Below the pieces are notes generated by a model that saw nothing but the letters and a program-made list of their open reading frames with translations, searched no databases and was not told the DNA's origin. Shown one piece after another: positions 1 through 8,842 of a stretch of 58,727 nucleotides of DNA (within the stretch, counting starts at the first letter, position 1; every line of letters starts with the position of its first letter). The DNA is from Clostridia bacterium (GTDB lineage Bacteria; Bacillota; Clostridia; Oscillospirales; CAG-272), in contig JAFTLQ010000005.1 in the NCBI GenBank assembly GCA_017455905.1, positions 1 to 58,727 of the forward strand, in the 5' to 3' direction. A program made the translations under genes and the position numbers.

Positions 1-13
1 AACAAAAACAAAT

Positions 14-40
14 AAAAAAAGGAGAAAACCATAGGTTTTC
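14..40 (-). terminator. Short terminator-like hairpin
   Basis: A 7-bp stem (24-30 with 34-40, 3-nt loop) is followed on the minus strand by a T tract (complement of 14-20). It lies downstream of the terminator of the RluA-type gene, so it may be a second, tandem stop or belong to something outside the window. Confidence 0.4.
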
Positions 41-63
41 AACCTTGATCCCATAAAAATTGA

Positions 64-110
64 TAAAAAACAGGGTAGAGGCACTGATTTAACAGCGCCT
101 CTACCTTTTT
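64..110. terminator. Bidirectional intrinsic terminator
   Basis: A 9-bp stem pairs 74-82 with 97-105. A run of T follows at 106-110 on plus, and a run of A precedes it at 65-70 (T on minus). It closes the RluA-type gene on the minus strand and could also stop plus-strand transcription entering from the left. Confidence 0.8.
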
Positions 111-145
111 GTTTGCGGTTATGCCTAAATGAAGCAGCCCCTTCT

Positions 146-1123
146 TTATTTGTGTTCGTTTGTAAAGAACTCCTTGGTGAAGAAAATGGCATCCTTCGGG
201 ATGCGGATCTCTTTTCCGCGCAGATAATCCAAGGCAGTCGGCTCTCCATCCTCTCGGAAGGAAAAGCGCAGGCGGTAGGAGCAAAGCGCCTGATACTTGT
301 AGCCGCGCTTGCGATCGTCCTTGTTGACGCCGTACTTTCCGTCGCCGATGAGGGGATGACCAATGTGCGCCATGTGGGCGCGGATCTGATGGGTACGGCC
401 GGTCAGCAGCTCGATCTCCAGCAGGGCGGTATCGGCGCGCGTGGCGATGACGCGGTATTTCGTCCGTATCTCCTTGGCGCCGCGCGGCGGATTCTTGTCA
501 TAAATGCGTACGATGTTGTGCGCCTCGTCCTTGATGTGGTATGCCGTCAGCGTAGCCTCGTGCGGCGTCGGTATGCCGTGGACGGCACAGAGGTAAAATT
601 TATCGATCTCTCGCGCCTTGATCTTTTCGTTCATCACGCGCAGCGCCTCAGCGGTCTTGGCCGCGATCACGATCCCGCAGGTGTTGCGGTCGATGCGGTT
701 GCACAGCGCCGGTGCAAAGCTTTGCTCCTCATCGGGACGATATTCGCCCTTTTGAAACAGATAGGCTTGTATGTGCGTGATCAGCGTATTGGTGGCTCCG
801 TTTTCATCCTCATGTACCGAAATGCCGACGCCTTTATTGACGAGGAGAATGTGGTCGTCCTCATAGAGAATGTCGAGATCAGGATGAATATTGGCGAGCG
901 ACTGATCACCCGCGCGGTTGACAAAAAAATCATCCGACAGAAAGCACTGAATGGTGTCCCCCTCGCACAGGATCAGCGAGGCCTCCGCGCGATGGCGGTT
1001 GACCTTGATCTTTTTGAGGCGGATGGATTTATACAGCAGGCTCATGGGGAGCTTGAGCGTTTTTGTGATGAATTTGTCAAGCCGCTGTCCGGCGTCGTTT
1101 TTTAAAACGGTCAGTTCGTGCAT
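146..1123 (-). CDS. RluA family 23S/tRNA pseudouridine synthase
   Basis: The 325-residue protein has an N-terminal S4-like RNA-binding part (about residues 12-60, with LDKFI) and a pseudouridine synthase domain from about 85. The family catalytic motif is visible as NRIDRNTCG (residues 142-150, catalytic Asp145), followed by GRTHQIRAH further on. This is the arrangement of RluC/RluD/YlyB-type enzymes, which isomerise uridines in rRNA or tRNA. Which site is modified cannot be told from sequence. The start is supported by a GAAAGGA ribosome site on the minus strand. It follows upp but is separated from it by a hairpin, so the two may not be fully co-transcribed. Confidence 0.9.
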   Translation of the reverse strand: MHELTVLKNDAGQRLDKFITKTLKLPMSLLYKSIRLKKIKVNRHRAEASLILCEGDTIQCFLSDDFFVNRAGDQSLANIHPDLDILYEDDHILLVNKGVGISVHEDENGATNTLITHIQAYLFQKGEYRPDEEQSFAPALCNRIDRNTCGIVIAAKTAEALRVMNEKIKAREIDKFYLCAVHGIPTPHEATLTAYHIKDEAHNIVRIYDKNPPRGAKEIRTKYRVIATRADTALLEIELLTGRTHQIRAHMAHIGHPLIGDGKYGVNKDDRKRGYKYQALCSYRLRFSFREDGEPTALDYLRGKEIRIPKDAIFFTKEFFTNEHK

Positions 1124-1142
1124 ACAGGTCCTTTCAAAAGAA

Positions 1143-1169
1143 TACGGGCTTACCCGCGGGCAGCCCGTA
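1143..1169 (-). terminator. Hairpin between upp and the RluA-type gene
   Basis: An 8-bp stem (1143-1150 with 1162-1169) encloses a loop that itself contains the palindrome CCCGCGGG. The minus-strand tail is only moderately T-rich (TTCTTTTG), so this is a partial terminator or an intercistronic structure. Confidence 0.45.
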
Positions 1170-1240
1170 GCTCATAACCGTCGGCATCCAAGCGGATCTG
1201 TCATGCGCAAGCATGCCGGCTGTTATGGTGGAGGGAAGAT

Positions 1241-1975
<735 letters not shown>

Positions 1976-1988
1976 CTACCAAAATCTC

Positions 1989-2018
1989 TTGCAAAGACGC
2001 GCGGGTATATGCTATAAT
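1989..2018 (+). promoter_or_regulatory. Possible antisense sigma-A promoter
   Basis: Plus-strand TTGCAA (1989-1994), 18-bp spacer, TATAAT (2013-2018). It fires into the 3' end of the convergent minus-strand kinase-like gene (2037-2666). No plus-strand gene of its own is visible, so a transcript would be antisense. Confidence 0.4.
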
Positions 2019-2036
2019 ACGATTAGTACCGCAGCG

Positions 2037-2666
2037 TCACTCTGCCATCATGCTCTTTGCATAAGCGGCAAGGAACGTTACCGTCTCGTCGATGCCGAGC
2101 GTGGAAGAGTTGATCATAAGATCATAGTTGTCGTACTTGCCCCATTTGTTACCGGTGTAGAAATTGTAGTAGGATGCGCGGCGCTTATCCGTCTTATTGA
2201 TAATGTCGATGACCTGCGTCGATTTGATATCCGGATGCCGTTCGGCTACGCGCGCCTTGCGGCAGTCGATATCGCCGTGAATAAAGATACGAAACAGATT
2301 GGGCTCATCGCGAAGGACGTAGTCAGCGCAGCGGCCGATGATGATACAGCTGCCCTTGGCCGCATATTCGCGGATAACGTCGGATTGTAACAGAAAGAGC
2401 TTGTCATTGACCGGCATCTTGTATCCGAAGGACATCGCAGAGCCAAAGACGTTGGAGCCCATCGCGAGGGTGTAGAGCAGACTGTTGGCGGCGACCTCAT
2501 CGACCTTATGGAGGACGTCCGGATGCAGCTCGCTCATGTTTGCTGCTTCGGTGATCAATTCCTTATCGTAAACGGGAATACCGAGCGCCGCGGATAGCTT
2601 CTCGCCGATCTCTCGTCCGCCGCTTCCGTATTGACGTGCAATGGTGATGATGAGTTTTCGTGCCAT
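2037..2666 (-). CDS. Cytidylate kinase-like family protein
   Basis: The 209-residue protein begins with a P-loop, ARQYGSGGREIGEKL, immediately followed by GIPVYDKELI. This is the hallmark of the cytidylate kinase-like family (Pfam Cytidylate_kin2), common in Clostridia. It probably phosphorylates a nucleotide or small substrate using ATP, but no member close to this sequence is known to me with a proven substrate. It is not the housekeeping CMP kinase, which is encoded at 12439-13749 as a fusion. A strong promoter lies just upstream and the RBS is AAAAGGAG. It appears to be monocistronic. Confidence 0.85.
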   Translation of the reverse strand: MARKLIITIARQYGSGGREIGEKLSAALGIPVYDKELITEAANMSELHPDVLHKVDEVAANSLLYTLAMGSNVFGSAMSFGYKMPVNDKLFLLQSDVIREYAAKGSCIIIGRCADYVLRDEPNLFRIFIHGDIDCRKARVAERHPDIKSTQVIDIINKTDKRRASYYNFYTGNKWGKYDNYDLMINSSTLGIDETVTFLAAYAKSMMAE

Positions 2667-2697
2667 ACAAGAATCTCCTTTTCATTTTTCTACTTGT

Positions 2698-2726
2698 ATT
2701 ATAGCAAACACGGGCGCATTTGTAAA
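2698..2726 (-). promoter_or_regulatory. Sigma-A promoter of the cytidylate kinase-like gene
   Basis: Minus-strand TTTACA (2721-2726), 17-bp spacer, TATAAT (2698-2703). It is divergent from the nnr gene that starts at 2768. Confidence 0.75.
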
Positions 2727-2767
2727 GACACTTTCTATAAAAAACAGACGAAAAAGGAAAAAAATAT

Positions 2768-4291
2768 ATGCATCTTGCTATGTCCGATCAAATCCGCGCG
2801 ATCGATCAGTACGCGCTGACGACGCTGCATATTCCGACGGATACGTTGATCCAGCGAAGCGGTGGGGCCGTCGCACGCGTCGTGCGCGAGCATATACCGC
2901 TCGGTGCATCGGTCGTCGTTCTTGCAGGAAAAGGGAACAACGGCGCCGACGGATATGCGGCCGCCTCCCAGCTCATGGATGACTATCGCGTTTGCGTCGT
3001 CGACGTCTTTTCGCTTGACCCGACGAGCGAGCAGGGCTCATCCGTGCGCACGGCATACCTCACGAAGGGCGGCCGCGTGCTTGCTATGACGCAGGAGGCG
3101 CTGACGTGTGTTGCCGAAGCAGATTGCCTGATCGACGCTATCTTCGGTACGGGCTTCCATGGGCAGATCCCGTCCGTTCTGTATCCGCTGTGCGATGCCT
3201 TTGACGCATCCCACGCCTATAAGATCGCCGTCGATCTTCCGCTGGGCGTTGATCCCGACGACGGTCACGTACAGCCGAGAGCCTTTCATGTCGATGCGAC
3301 CGTTGTTCTTTCCTTTATGAAGGCGGGGCTCGTCAGTTATCCGGGCCGCGCCTACGTCGGCGCTCTCACGCTGGATACCATAGGTCTGCCAACGGAGGAG
3401 CTGAGCACACAGTTTCCGTTTCGAAGAGCGTGGATCGACGAGGCCTTTGTCGCCGCACATCTGCCCGCTCGCCGCGCCGATGCCAACAAGGCGACCTTCG
3501 GTCGTGTCTGTCTCGTTACGGGAAGCGCGGCGTATCGCGGTGCGGCGCATCTGAGTCTTGCGGCCGCGCTGCGCGGCGGCGTCGGCTACGTTCATTACTT
3601 TGGCGAGGCATCCCTCGTCGACTCGCTTCTCCCTGCGTATCCCGAGGCCTTGTATCATACCGTGGCACCGACCGATGCGCTGGCGCAGGCGGATATCGAC
3701 GGGATCCTACGTGACAGCGCGCAGGCGCGTGCGATCCTCGTTGGATGCGGCTCGGGCTGTAGCGAAGGGCTGTACCGACTGATCCACGCGATGCTGACGA
3801 CGGAGGGTCCCACCATCATCCTGGATGCCGATGCGATCAACGCGCTGTGTCAATACGGTGAGCCGCGTGAGCTGGCGTCCGCCGCCCGTCCCGTCATTCT
3901 CACCCCGCATCCAAAGGAATTTTCACGCCTGTGCGGCCATACAGTCGACGATATACAAGCGAATCGGCTGTCGATGGCCGAGGCGTTTGCCAAGGCGCAC
4001 GGCGTCACACTTGTCCTGAAGGGCGCGGGGACGATCGTCACCGATGGTTGCCACACGTATATTAATTCGTCAGGCTCTACCGCTTTGTCCAAGGCGGGCA
4101 GCGGCGATGCTCTCGCCGGTTGTGTGACCGCCTTGTGTGCGCAGACCGAGCCATCGATCGCCGCCGCACTCGCCGTCTATCTGCACGGACGGGCAGCCGA
4201 TGCCGTATCGGATGAGCTGTCTCCCTTCGGCGTTACACCGTCCGATCTTCCGTGCGCCATCGCCCGCGAGATCCGTCGTATCCTTGCTTGA
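2768..4291 (+). CDS. nnr: Bifunctional NAD(P)H-hydrate epimerase / ADP-dependent NAD(P)H-hydrate dehydratase
   Basis: The 507-residue fusion repairs hydrated NADH/NADPH. The N-terminal half (about 1-210) is the YjeF_N epimerase, with GKGNNGADGYAAA as the nucleotide-binding loop. The C-terminal half (about 225-505) is the ribokinase-like dehydratase with KAGSGDALAG as its catalytic/anion-hole motif and GCGSG earlier. Both halves look intact and the length is typical of bacterial Nnr fusions. The ATG at 2768 has AAAAAGGA about 10 nt upstream; a second ATG at 2780 is an alternative. A strong terminator follows the gene. Confidence 0.95.
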   Translation: MHLAMSDQIRAIDQYALTTLHIPTDTLIQRSGGAVARVVREHIPLGASVVVLAGKGNNGADGYAAASQLMDDYRVCVVDVFSLDPTSEQGSSVRTAYLTKGGRVLAMTQEALTCVAEADCLIDAIFGTGFHGQIPSVLYPLCDAFDASHAYKIAVDLPLGVDPDDGHVQPRAFHVDATVVLSFMKAGLVSYPGRAYVGALTLDTIGLPTEELSTQFPFRRAWIDEAFVAAHLPARRADANKATFGRVCLVTGSAAYRGAAHLSLAAALRGGVGYVHYFGEASLVDSLLPAYPEALYHTVAPTDALAQADIDGILRDSAQARAILVGCGSGCSEGLYRLIHAMLTTEGPTIILDADAINALCQYGEPRELASAARPVILTPHPKEFSRLCGHTVDDIQANRLSMAEAFAKAHGVTLVLKGAGTIVTDGCHTYINSSGSTALSKAGSGDALAGCVTALCAQTEPSIAAALAVYLHGRAADAVSDELSPFGVTPSDLPCAIAREIRRILA

Positions 4292-4307
4292 CGCGCCCCT
4301 GTTGATA

Positions 4308-4343
4308 CCCCCGACGTCCTTTGTGCGACGTCGGGGGCTTTTT
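4308..4343 (+). terminator. Intrinsic terminator after nnr
   Basis: An 11-bp GC-rich perfect stem (4308-4318 with 4327-4337) is followed by TTTTT at 4339-4343. Confidence 0.92.
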
Positions 4344-4451
4344 GCTCGTATTCAATTTCCTCTTTTTCCTTTTTTCATATACTGATAAGGACGGAGCATT
4401 CCGTCAAGAAGAAGGCTTCCGCCGCGAAGCAAAAAAAGAAAGAGAACAGAT

Positions 4452-4667
4452 ATGGAAAAAAACCAAAACGGATTTATCCGCCGCTCCGTACCTGAGATCG
4501 CCCTTCCGGGCACGACGCCGATGCAGGGGAGCGACGTACAGCTGGCGATGGTCTATGCACCGTACCAGTTTTTTACGAACCTGTATACACCCGAGCAGGC
4601 GATGAAGCACGGCACGCTGTTTGAAGAGCTGTATAAGCCGCTGGAAGTGGGAGGGCATCCCGTATGA
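4452..4667 (+). CDS. cotJA: Spore coat-associated protein CotJA
   Basis: The 71-residue protein carries the CotJA core: AMVYAPYQFFTNLYTPEQAM followed by GTLFEELYKPL. It is the first gene of the cotJABC cluster, whose products enter the spore coat made by the mother cell. The stop overlaps the cotJB start (ATGA). The RBS is weak (AAAGAGA). Upstream at 4376-4383 is CATATACT, resembling the -10 of a mother-cell sigma (E or K), but no convincing -35 was found, so this is only suggestive. The terminator after nnr makes independent transcription of the cluster likely. Confidence 0.93.
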   Translation: MEKNQNGFIRRSVPEIALPGTTPMQGSDVQLAMVYAPYQFFTNLYTPEQAMKHGTLFEELYKPLEVGGHPV

Positions 4668-5038
4668 ATCGCCCGCAGATGAATCAGACACCGAACAACC
4701 GTCAGCCGATGAACCAGGCCCCCATGAACCAAGCGCCTACCAACCGTTCGCAGACGAACAGACCCCACAACGGGCACGACGAACGCTCGCGTCTGCTTTA
4801 CGATATCCAGAGCCTTAACTTTGCCAAGGTAGAGTGCGCTCTGTATCTCGATACGCATCCCGATTGCAAATCGGCTCTCGATTATTTCTATGATCTCTGC
4901 GATAATATCAACGAAATGACGGAAAAATACGAGGCAGAATACGGTCCCTTGACGCATGGCGGCGTGCAGGGAGATTCGTGGACGTGGATCGAAGGGCCGT
5001 GGCCGTGGCAAGGCGGCTGTGGCGAAAAGGAGGTATAA
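4664..5038 (+). CDS. cotJB: Spore coat protein CotJB with Asn/Gln/Pro-rich N-terminal extension
   Basis: The 124-residue protein has the CotJB domain from about residue 41 onwards: ALYLDTHPDCKSALDYF, and near the end WTWIEGPWPWQ. The first 38 residues are low-complexity and repetitive (NQAPMNQAP units, rich in N, Q, P, M, R). The usual CotJB is about 90 residues, so this tail is an addition. It starts in an ATGA overlap with cotJA and ends 3 nt before cotJC, so the three genes are translationally coupled. Coat assembly with CotJC is the known role of the family; a function for the extension is unknown. Confidence 0.92.
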   Translation: MNRPQMNQTPNNRQPMNQAPMNQAPTNRSQTNRPHNGHDERSRLLYDIQSLNFAKVECALYLDTHPDCKSALDYFYDLCDNINEMTEKYEAEYGPLTHGGVQGDSWTWIEGPWPWQGGCGEKEV

Positions 5039-5041
5039 GGT

Positions 5042-5641
5042 ATGTGGGTCTATGAAAAGAAGCTGCAATATCCCGTAAACATCAAGACGCCAAACCCCAA
5101 GCTGGCGGGCGTCATCATCTCTCAGCTCGGTGGTCCCGACGGTGAGATCGGCGCCGCTATGCGCTATCTCAACCAGCGTTACACCATGCCGTCCCAGGTC
5201 GCCATCGGCACGCTGACGGATATCGGCTCGGAGGAACTGTCGCACATGGAGATGGTAGCCGCCATCATCTATCAGCTGACGCGTAACCTGACCCCCGACG
5301 AGATCAAGGCCGCGGGCTATGACAAGTACTTTGTCGACCATACGACGGGTGTCTATCCCGTCGCCGCCTCGGGCGTGCCGTTCAACGCCATGGCGATCAC
5401 CACCAAGGGCGATACCGTCGCCGATCTGCACGAGGACATGGCTGCCGAGCAAAAGGCGCGCGTGACCTACGATAACATCCTTCGCCTGTCGGACGATCCC
5501 GACGTCAACGACGTCATCCGTTTCCTCCGTCAGCGCGAGATTGTGCATTATCAGCGCTTCGGTGAGGTCCTTCGTCATACGCAGGAAATGCTGGATCAGA
5601 AGAACTATTACTATTTCAATCCCGAATTCCGCGCAAGATAA
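5042..5641 (+). CDS. cotJC: Spore coat protein CotJC (manganese-catalase family)
   Basis: The 199-residue protein belongs to the di-manganese catalase-like CotJC family. Metal-ligand positions are visible in SEELSHMEMV and, near the C-terminus, in REIVHYQRFGE; both have the Glu/His spacing of the four-helix ferritin-like fold. The family sits in spore coats and is annotated as catalase-like. Activity is not provable here. The RBS AAGGAGG lies inside the end of cotJB. A strong terminator follows, closing the operon. Confidence 0.95.
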   Translation: MWVYEKKLQYPVNIKTPNPKLAGVIISQLGGPDGEIGAAMRYLNQRYTMPSQVAIGTLTDIGSEELSHMEMVAAIIYQLTRNLTPDEIKAAGYDKYFVDHTTGVYPVAASGVPFNAMAITTKGDTVADLHEDMAAEQKARVTYDNILRLSDDPDVNDVIRFLRQREIVHYQRFGEVLRHTQEMLDQKNYYYFNPEFRAR

Positions 5642-5659
5642 GACTATCCCTAACAAAAA

Positions 5660-5695
5660 GCCTGCCTCGCAGATGTCTGCGCGGCAGGCTTTTTT
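5660..5695 (+). terminator. Intrinsic terminator after cotJABC
   Basis: An outer 7-bp stem (5660-5666 with 5683-5689) continues into an inner GCAGA/TCTGC stem, followed by a six-base T run (5690-5695). Confidence 0.93.
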
Positions 5696-5778
5696 GACAA
5701 TAGATGCAAGGGATAAAGCGTAAAATTTCATAAAAGGGTAGAAATTTTTGATAAAGCCGACTTTTTTGCTATTTTCTC

Positions 5779-5807
5779 TTGCGTTTTGATTAAAAATACA
5801 GTATAAT
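5779..5807 (+). promoter_or_regulatory. Sigma-A promoter of nfnAB
   Basis: TTGCGT (5779-5784), 17-bp spacer, TATAAT (5802-5807). The leader to the ATG at 5846 is about 30 nt. Confidence 0.7.
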
Positions 5808-5845
5808 AGGTTCTATATTTTATAAAGGCATACACCGAGGTTATC

Positions 5846-6700
5846 ATGTATACGATCGTAAGCAAAAAGCAGCTCAATCCGAGCGTTGTACAAATGGATA
5901 TTGAGGCGCCGTTTGTTGCCAGGAAAGCGCAAGCGGGGCAGTTTATTATATTGCGCGTGGACGAGGAGGGGGAGCGTATTCCTCTGACTGTGGCGGGCTA
6001 TGACCGCGAGGCGGGAACGGTGCGCATCATTTTCCAGACTGTCGGCGCAACGACCGACGCGCTTGCGCGCCTGCATGTCGGAGATGCGATCTGCGACTTT
6101 GCCGGCCCGCTTGGCGAGCCGACCAAGCTGGATGGACTTCGCCGCGTGCTCATCGTTGGCGGCGGTGTCGGCTGCGCGATCGCACACCCGATCGCTAAGG
6201 CTCTGCACGATATGGGGGCATCCGTTACCTCGGTCATCGGCTTCCGCAACAAGGATCTCGTCATCCTGGAGGATGAATTCCGTTCGATCAGCGACCGCCT
6301 GTTCGTCATGACGGACGACGGCACGTACGGCGAGCGCGGCAACGTTTGTCTGCCCATTGAGCGCCTGCTGTCGGCGGGGGAGCGCTTTGACGAGGTCATC
6401 ACCATCGGACCGCTTGTCATGATGAAGTTCGTCGTTGCCTCTGTTCGCCCGTATGGCATTCCTTGCACCGTATCCATGAACCCCATCATGATCGACGGAA
6501 CGGGGATGTGCGGCGGCTGCCGTCTGACGCTTGTGCGCGACGGTGAGCGCATCGTCAAATTTGCTTGCGTTGACGGCCCCGATTTCAACGGCTATGAGGT
6601 CGATTTTGACGAAGCACTCTCCCGCGGTGCTATGTATCGCGAGTTTGAAATGAAGGCGCGCGAGGCATCGTGCTGTCTGTTTGATAAGGAGGTGCGCTGA
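5846..6700 (+). CDS. nfnA: NADH-dependent reduced ferredoxin:NADP+ oxidoreductase subunit A (NfnA-type)
   Basis: The 284-residue flavoprotein resembles dihydroorotate dehydrogenase electron-transfer subunits and sulfide dehydrogenase subunit B. It has an FAD-binding barrel (1-95), an NAD-binding Rossmann part starting at RRVLIVGGGVG, and a C-terminal [2Fe-2S] segment with Cys222, Cys225 and Cys241. Only three Cys are visible. In the Thermotoga NfnA an Asp completes the cluster, and Asp217 is a candidate here. Next to the GltA-like subunit this forms the bifurcating complex that balances NADH, NADPH and ferredoxin in anaerobes. It runs into the next gene with no gap. Confidence 0.9.
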   Translation: MYTIVSKKQLNPSVVQMDIEAPFVARKAQAGQFIILRVDEEGERIPLTVAGYDREAGTVRIIFQTVGATTDALARLHVGDAICDFAGPLGEPTKLDGLRRVLIVGGGVGCAIAHPIAKALHDMGASVTSVIGFRNKDLVILEDEFRSISDRLFVMTDDGTYGERGNVCLPIERLLSAGERFDEVITIGPLVMMKFVVASVRPYGIPCTVSMNPIMIDGTGMCGGCRLTLVRDGERIVKFACVDGPDFNGYEVDFDEALSRGAMYREFEMKAREASCCLFDKEVR

Positions 6701-6701
6701 G

Positions 6702-8123
6702 ATGGCCAATATGCAGCCGACAAAGCGCCCCATGCCGACGCAAGAGCCGTCGGCGCGTGCGCATAATTTTGATGAGGTCGCCCTCGGCTACTCCGAGAAG
6801 GACGCTCTTGATGAGGCGCTTCGTTGCCTCAACTGTAAGACCATGCCGTGCGTTGGTGGATGTCCCGTGCACGTGCATATTCCCGCATTTATCGAGCGTA
6901 TCAAGGCGTGCGATTTTGAGGGCGCGTATGAGATCATTGCAAAATCCTCGTCGCTTCCCGCGGTATGCGGTCGCGTTTGTCCGCAGGAAACACAATGCGA
7001 ATCCAAATGTGTGCGCGGTATCAAGGGAGAGCCCGTGGGTATCGGCCGCTTGGAACGCTTTGTAGCCGATTATCACAACGCGCACGCGACCTCTGTTCCC
7101 GAAACCCTGCCGAAGAACGGACACAAGGTCGCCGTTATCGGCTCGGGGCCTTCCGGCCTTACGTGCGCAGGGGATCTGGCGCGTCTTGGCTACACCGTCA
7201 CCGTCTTTGAAGCCTTGCACAAGGCGGGCGGCGTGCTGGTATACGGCATTCCCGAATTCCGTCTTCCCAAGCGCATCGTCGAAAAAGAGGTCAATCAGCT
7301 GCGTGCGATGGGTGTTGAGATCCTGACGAATATGATCATTGGCAAAACGCTGACGATCGACGAGCTGTTTGAGATGGGATATGAGGCCGTCTTTATCGGC
7401 TCGGGCGCGGGACTGCCGCGCTTTATGGGTATTCCCGGCGAAAGTCTCAAGGGCGTGTATTCCGCGAACGAGTTTTTAACGCGCAGTAACCTGATGAAGG
7501 CTTATCGCGCGGACAGCACCACGCCGATCATGAAGGGCGGCCGCGTCGCGGTCGTCGGAGGCGGAAACGTGGCAATGGATGCCGCGCGTACCGCCGTGCG
7601 CTTGGGTGCCGAGCAGGTCTATATCGTATACCGCCGCTCCATGGAGGAGCTTCCCGCGCGGCACGAGGAGGTCGAGCATGCGATGGAGGAGGGCGTCACG
7701 TTTCGTCTGCTGACCAACCCGACCGAGATCGTCGGATACCAAAATCCCGACGACAAGCGCGATCCGAAAAACGGCTGTGTCATCGGGATGGTGTGTGAAC
7801 AAATGCAGCTCGGTGAGCCGGACGAGCGCGGTCGACGCCGCCCCGTCGCGATCCCCGACAGCCACTTCGTGCTGGACGTGGATACGGTGATCATGTCCAT
7901 CGGTACCTCACCGAACCCCTTGATCCGTTCGACGACCGAGGGGCTGCAAACCAATCGCCACGGCGGCTTTATCGTCGAGGAAGAGACGGGTAAGACCACG
8001 CGCGATGGCGTGTATGCCGGCGGCGATGCCGTCACAGGCGCGGCAACGGTCATATCCGCTATGGGCGCCGGAAAAACGGCGGCAGCGGCCATTCACAAGG
8101 CATTATCCGAGAAAACCAAATAA
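6702..8123 (+). CDS. nfnB: NfnB-type / NADPH-dependent glutamate synthase small-chain-like flavoprotein
   Basis: The 473-residue protein is homologous to the GltD/GltA small chain. The N-terminus carries two [4Fe-4S] motifs: CLNCKTMPCVGGCP and CGRVCPQETQCESKC. Two dinucleotide folds follow, for FAD (VAVIGSGPSGLTCAGDLA) and NADPH (VAVVGGGNVAMDAARTAVR). No large glutamate synthase chain is near, so the NfnA neighbour points to the bifurcating NfnAB complex rather than glutamate synthesis. The ATG at 6702 has AAGGAGG upstream, inside the end of nfnA. Its stop is 2 nt from the convergent M23 gene's stop, and I see no terminator between them. Confidence 0.9.
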   Translation: MANMQPTKRPMPTQEPSARAHNFDEVALGYSEKDALDEALRCLNCKTMPCVGGCPVHVHIPAFIERIKACDFEGAYEIIAKSSSLPAVCGRVCPQETQCESKCVRGIKGEPVGIGRLERFVADYHNAHATSVPETLPKNGHKVAVIGSGPSGLTCAGDLARLGYTVTVFEALHKAGGVLVYGIPEFRLPKRIVEKEVNQLRAMGVEILTNMIIGKTLTIDELFEMGYEAVFIGSGAGLPRFMGIPGESLKGVYSANEFLTRSNLMKAYRADSTTPIMKGGRVAVVGGGNVAMDAARTAVRLGAEQVYIVYRRSMEELPARHEEVEHAMEEGVTFRLLTNPTEIVGYQNPDDKRDPKNGCVIGMVCEQMQLGEPDERGRRRPVAIPDSHFVLDVDTVIMSIGTSPNPLIRSTTEGLQTNRHGGFIVEEETGKTTRDGVYAGGDAVTGAATVISAMGAGKTAAAAIHKALSEKTK

Positions 8124-8125
8124 AC

Positions 8126-8812
8126 TCAGGGTGTTGTTGTCATTCCCAAGGATGCTTTTTTGGAGTCCTCCGAGAGGTAATCCAGCGGATTGACGGCGAC
8201 ACCCTTGACCTTTAAGCCAAAGTGCAGATGCGGCTCCTGTGCCAGCTCGCACATGGCCGTGTCCCCGACGGTTCCGATCAGATCCCCCGAGCTGATAGTT
8301 TTGCCGACGGCGACCGAGGCGGGAAGGGTCTCGCTCAGGTTGGAGTAGATGGTCTTGAAATCTCCGCGATGCGTGATCTCAACGGTCATGCCGTACATGG
8401 GATCGGAATAGATGGCGCTGACCGTGCCATCGGCAGCTGCATAGATCTCGGCGTTTTCCTGCGTGGAAATGTCAACACCCGTATGCAAGCGCCATTCCCG
8501 TAAGGTGTCCGAGAAGACGGGAATGGTCATGCTGTGCTCGGTGCTCACCGTGCCAACAACAGGCGAGACGAGCGTAGGCTCAGAGGGGACGGGATCGACG
8601 GGTGTATCCGGAACGTCGTCCGCAGGCGGCGTTTGCTCGTTATCGGGCGCGACGATGTTCGGTGTGTCGGGATCCTCGGGTGCGGTGGTTTTGCGATTGT
8701 TGGCGGCTACGATGCCGACCACGACCGCGCTGATACAAAGAATTGCAATGACGACGCCATAGATGATCTTTGAGGTTAAGGGTTGATCGCTGAAGGTGAA
8801 TTTCTTGTCCAT
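8126..8812 (-). CDS. spoIIQ: M23 (LytM) peptidase with N-terminal anchor, SpoIIQ-like
   Basis: The 228-residue protein has one N-terminal membrane helix (about 16-37), a Pro/Asp/Thr-rich linker (43-80) and a C-terminal LytM/M23 domain. The zinc ligand set is complete: His110 and Asp114 (HTGVD) and His197 (HLHF). This is the architecture of SpoIIQ, the forespore half of the engulfment channel, and clostridial SpoIIQ proteins keep the zinc site. A forespore sigma-type promoter matches upstream (8843-8871). A general cell-wall endopeptidase is the alternative. The ATG at 8812 has AGAAAGGA upstream; the frame is open further, but without a ribosome site. Confidence 0.7.
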   Translation of the reverse strand: MDKKFTFSDQPLTSKIIYGVVIAILCISAVVVGIVAANNRKTTAPEDPDTPNIVAPDNEQTPPADDVPDTPVDPVPSEPTLVSPVVGTVSTEHSMTIPVFSDTLREWRLHTGVDISTQENAEIYAAADGTVSAIYSDPMYGMTVEITHRGDFKTIYSNLSETLPASVAVGKTISSGDLIGTVGDTAMCELAQEPHLHFGLKVKGVAVNPLDYLSEDSKKASLGMTTTP

Positions 8813-8842
8813 GGTGGTTTTCCTTTCTGAAAATACTATCCC

